Of a DNA stretch of 64,000 bases, positions 63,801 to 64,000 are shown one piece after another (position 1 is the first letter of the stretch; every line of letters starts with the position of its first letter). Below the pieces are notes generated by a model that worked only from the letters and a program-made list of their open reading frames with translations, was not told the origin of the DNA and made no database searches. The DNA comes from an uncultured Latescibacterota bacterium. GTDB lineage: Bacteria > Latescibacterota > UBA2968 > UBA8231. The position numbers and the translations under genes are program-made. Where the stretch lies: positions 868,001 through 932,000 of the forward strand of contig OX638377.1 of NCBI GenBank assembly GCA_951813615.1. Direction: 5' to 3'.

Positions 63801-64000
63801 GGTTCGGGACGGTCTGGAGTGCTCTCGGCCTCCTTCAGAACCCGAATTCCGACGCACACTTCAACGGTCCGCTGGCGATTGCCGAATTTAACGACGCAGG
63901 CGGACGAAACTACACAGGCAAGAAGGTGCCGGTAGAGAAGACGGATGGGGTGCATTGGAGGTATTCCGTGCTCGCGGGAGAACTCATGGTGCCGGGTGGC
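60806..64000 (+). CDS. large leucine-rich-repeat surface protein with leishmanolysin-like metalloprotease domain (3' truncated)
   Basis: An open frame of more than 1060 codons from ATG 60806 to the window end without a stop. An acidic linker (EEETEETEETD) and an Ig-like CARDB-type domain (PGATFTLLVTVRNQGDSLAT) come first. Then there are three internalin-like caps starting PDANLRAAIAA near 61440 and 61925 and HDAKLRAAIAE near 62350. More than fifteen 22-residue LRRs (LTNLRRLYLSGNNISDLSPL pattern) follow to about 63400. The C-terminal part has LHEIGHVLGFGTVW, the HExxH zinc site of leishmanolysin-like proteases, with later VHWRY and ELMVPGG. It is probably cell-surface and exported via the upstream domain. 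Confidence 0.8.
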   Translation, partial: MTGATEGEPAEGVYGLIVSGNGLVPYVDSAFRVEAGMSPVELVVSAGQYAMGKVTDDDCALCDFLGSSNDQEEETEETEETDSTSNQGGPDLVVEPPLMMSSSAFVSPGATFTLLVTVRNQGDSLATATTLRYYRSTDATISTRDTEVGTDAVDALAAAGTSAKFVRLTTPSSEGIYYYGACVASVAGESNTNNNCSSSRAVRVWSESSPVTIPDANLRAAIAAVLGKARGATITAAEIARMNRLVANNVGISDLTGLEFAVNLKWLYLSGNRITDISPLAGLTNLRRLYLSGNNISDVSALSGLTNLTELHLNDNPLNASSINDHIPVLQEREVTVQFDPPPETVTDDPPPETVTDDPPPETVTDDPLPVAIPDANLRAAIAAALGKASGATITKGAMSTLLRLKASDAGIRDLTGLEFATNLRELSLSDNLITDISALAGLTNLTHLYLWNNLITDISALAGLTNLTKLHLENNPLSASSINDHIPALQARGVTVTFTITYDPITYDPTPVTIHDAKLRAAIAETLGKASFATITKGRMSTLRILEASDAGIRDLTGLEFATNLKYLKLDGNTFRDGSALRGLTALSSLTNLEILGLSGNNISDLSPLRGLTNLENLDLDLNNISDLSPLRGLTNLIWLNLVFNNISDLSPLRGLTNLKGLRLLGNNISDLSPLRGLTNLTDLGFGDNNFSDSAISVISGLTNLTYLHLGYNNLSDSDISFLSDLTNLERLELQNNNISDISPLSGLTNLIWLRGSFNNISDISPLSGLTNLINLELSSNNISDVSPLRGLTSLKGLWLEGNNFSDLSPLRGLTNLRRLYLSGNNISDLSPLAGLNNLTELYIQRNLLSFSSINEHIPDLQVRGVTVFFDPSPLSGGDFNIEFVFLNQFNEAQKNTLRLVARQWMSVIAEDLPDYEFARGWSGRCGDHSYTIPAGERIDDLRIYVTSVDDGSGAVGWGSPRLLREETHLPVLGCMAFDLKRANLRITGLHEIGHVLGFGTVWSALGLLQNPNSDAHFNGPLAIAEFNDAGGRNYTGKKVPVEKTDGVHWRYSVLAGELMVPGG
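61823..61903. repeat. three 27-bp tandem repeats in the LRR gene
   Basis: GATCCACCGCCCGAGACCGT plus seven bases recurs three times (61823-61849, 61850-61876, 61877-61903), then a partial fourth copy begins. Each unit is nine codons (DPPPETVTD), so copy number can change without breaking the frame. It forms a flexible linker between two LRR blocks. Confidence 0.9.

Overview
The window is a GC-rich, densely coded bacterial segment with no rRNA or tRNA that I can see. Its gene content includes secreted FG-GAP/VCBS proteins with ASPIC/UnbV ends, phytanoyl-CoA dioxygenase-like enzymes, FlgD/T9SS-type C-terminal surface domains, a DUF6785-like permease and many orphan hydrolases. This resembles uncultivated FCB-related lineages such as Latescibacterota or Poribacteria, often met in marine and sponge metagenomes. 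That placement is inference from gene content only.

Layout. 0-3 kb holds the tail of a VCBS protein, then a minus-strand pair of a nitrilase-fold amidohydrolase and a GH32-like beta-propeller protein. 3.2-9.7 kb is an accessory island: an ORC/AAA-type ATPase, a decayed type II CBASS locus (TIR-SAVED effector, CD-NTase, E2-E1 Cap2-like gene) and three antitoxins without toxins. The island sits between two copies of a 72-bp stretch of the GH32-like gene. 10.3-17.5 kb is a plus-strand catabolic operon with a sialidase-like protein and two paralogous alpha-barrel proteins. 17.9-36.6 kb carries short units of sugar or organic-acid metabolism: TIM-barrel hydrolase, PhyH enzymes, serine hydrolases, 2-hydroxyacid dehydrogenase, deacetylase-like protein, GDPD, rhamnose mutarotase, and a Gfo/Idh/MocA enzyme between two AllA-like proteins.

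36.6-52 kb is a long minus-strand envelope block. It contains a membrane spermidine-synthase-like protein, a TPR lipoprotein, a parvulin lipoprotein, another lipoprotein, a CBM9-like secreted protein, an 880-residue surface protein and three tandem discoidin/FlgD-type secreted proteins. 52-58.3 kb pairs two transporters (DUF6785-like; sodium:solute symporter with a 59-residue membrane partner) with PhyH and CRTAC1-like proteins. 58.4-64 kb has a haem-motif lipoprotein, an Ldh_2-type dehydrogenase, a MITE-like element, and a large leucine-rich-repeat/zinc-metalloprotease surface protein that runs off the window.

The main discoveries are the degenerate TIR-SAVED CBASS island with boundary repeats, a Uma2 cassette inserted exactly at the start of rhaM with an 18-bp direct repeat, a 189-bp tandem duplication of a promoter plus gene start, and a set of localised frameshifts and nonsense codons. 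Whether those lesions are real decay or assembly error must be checked against reads.
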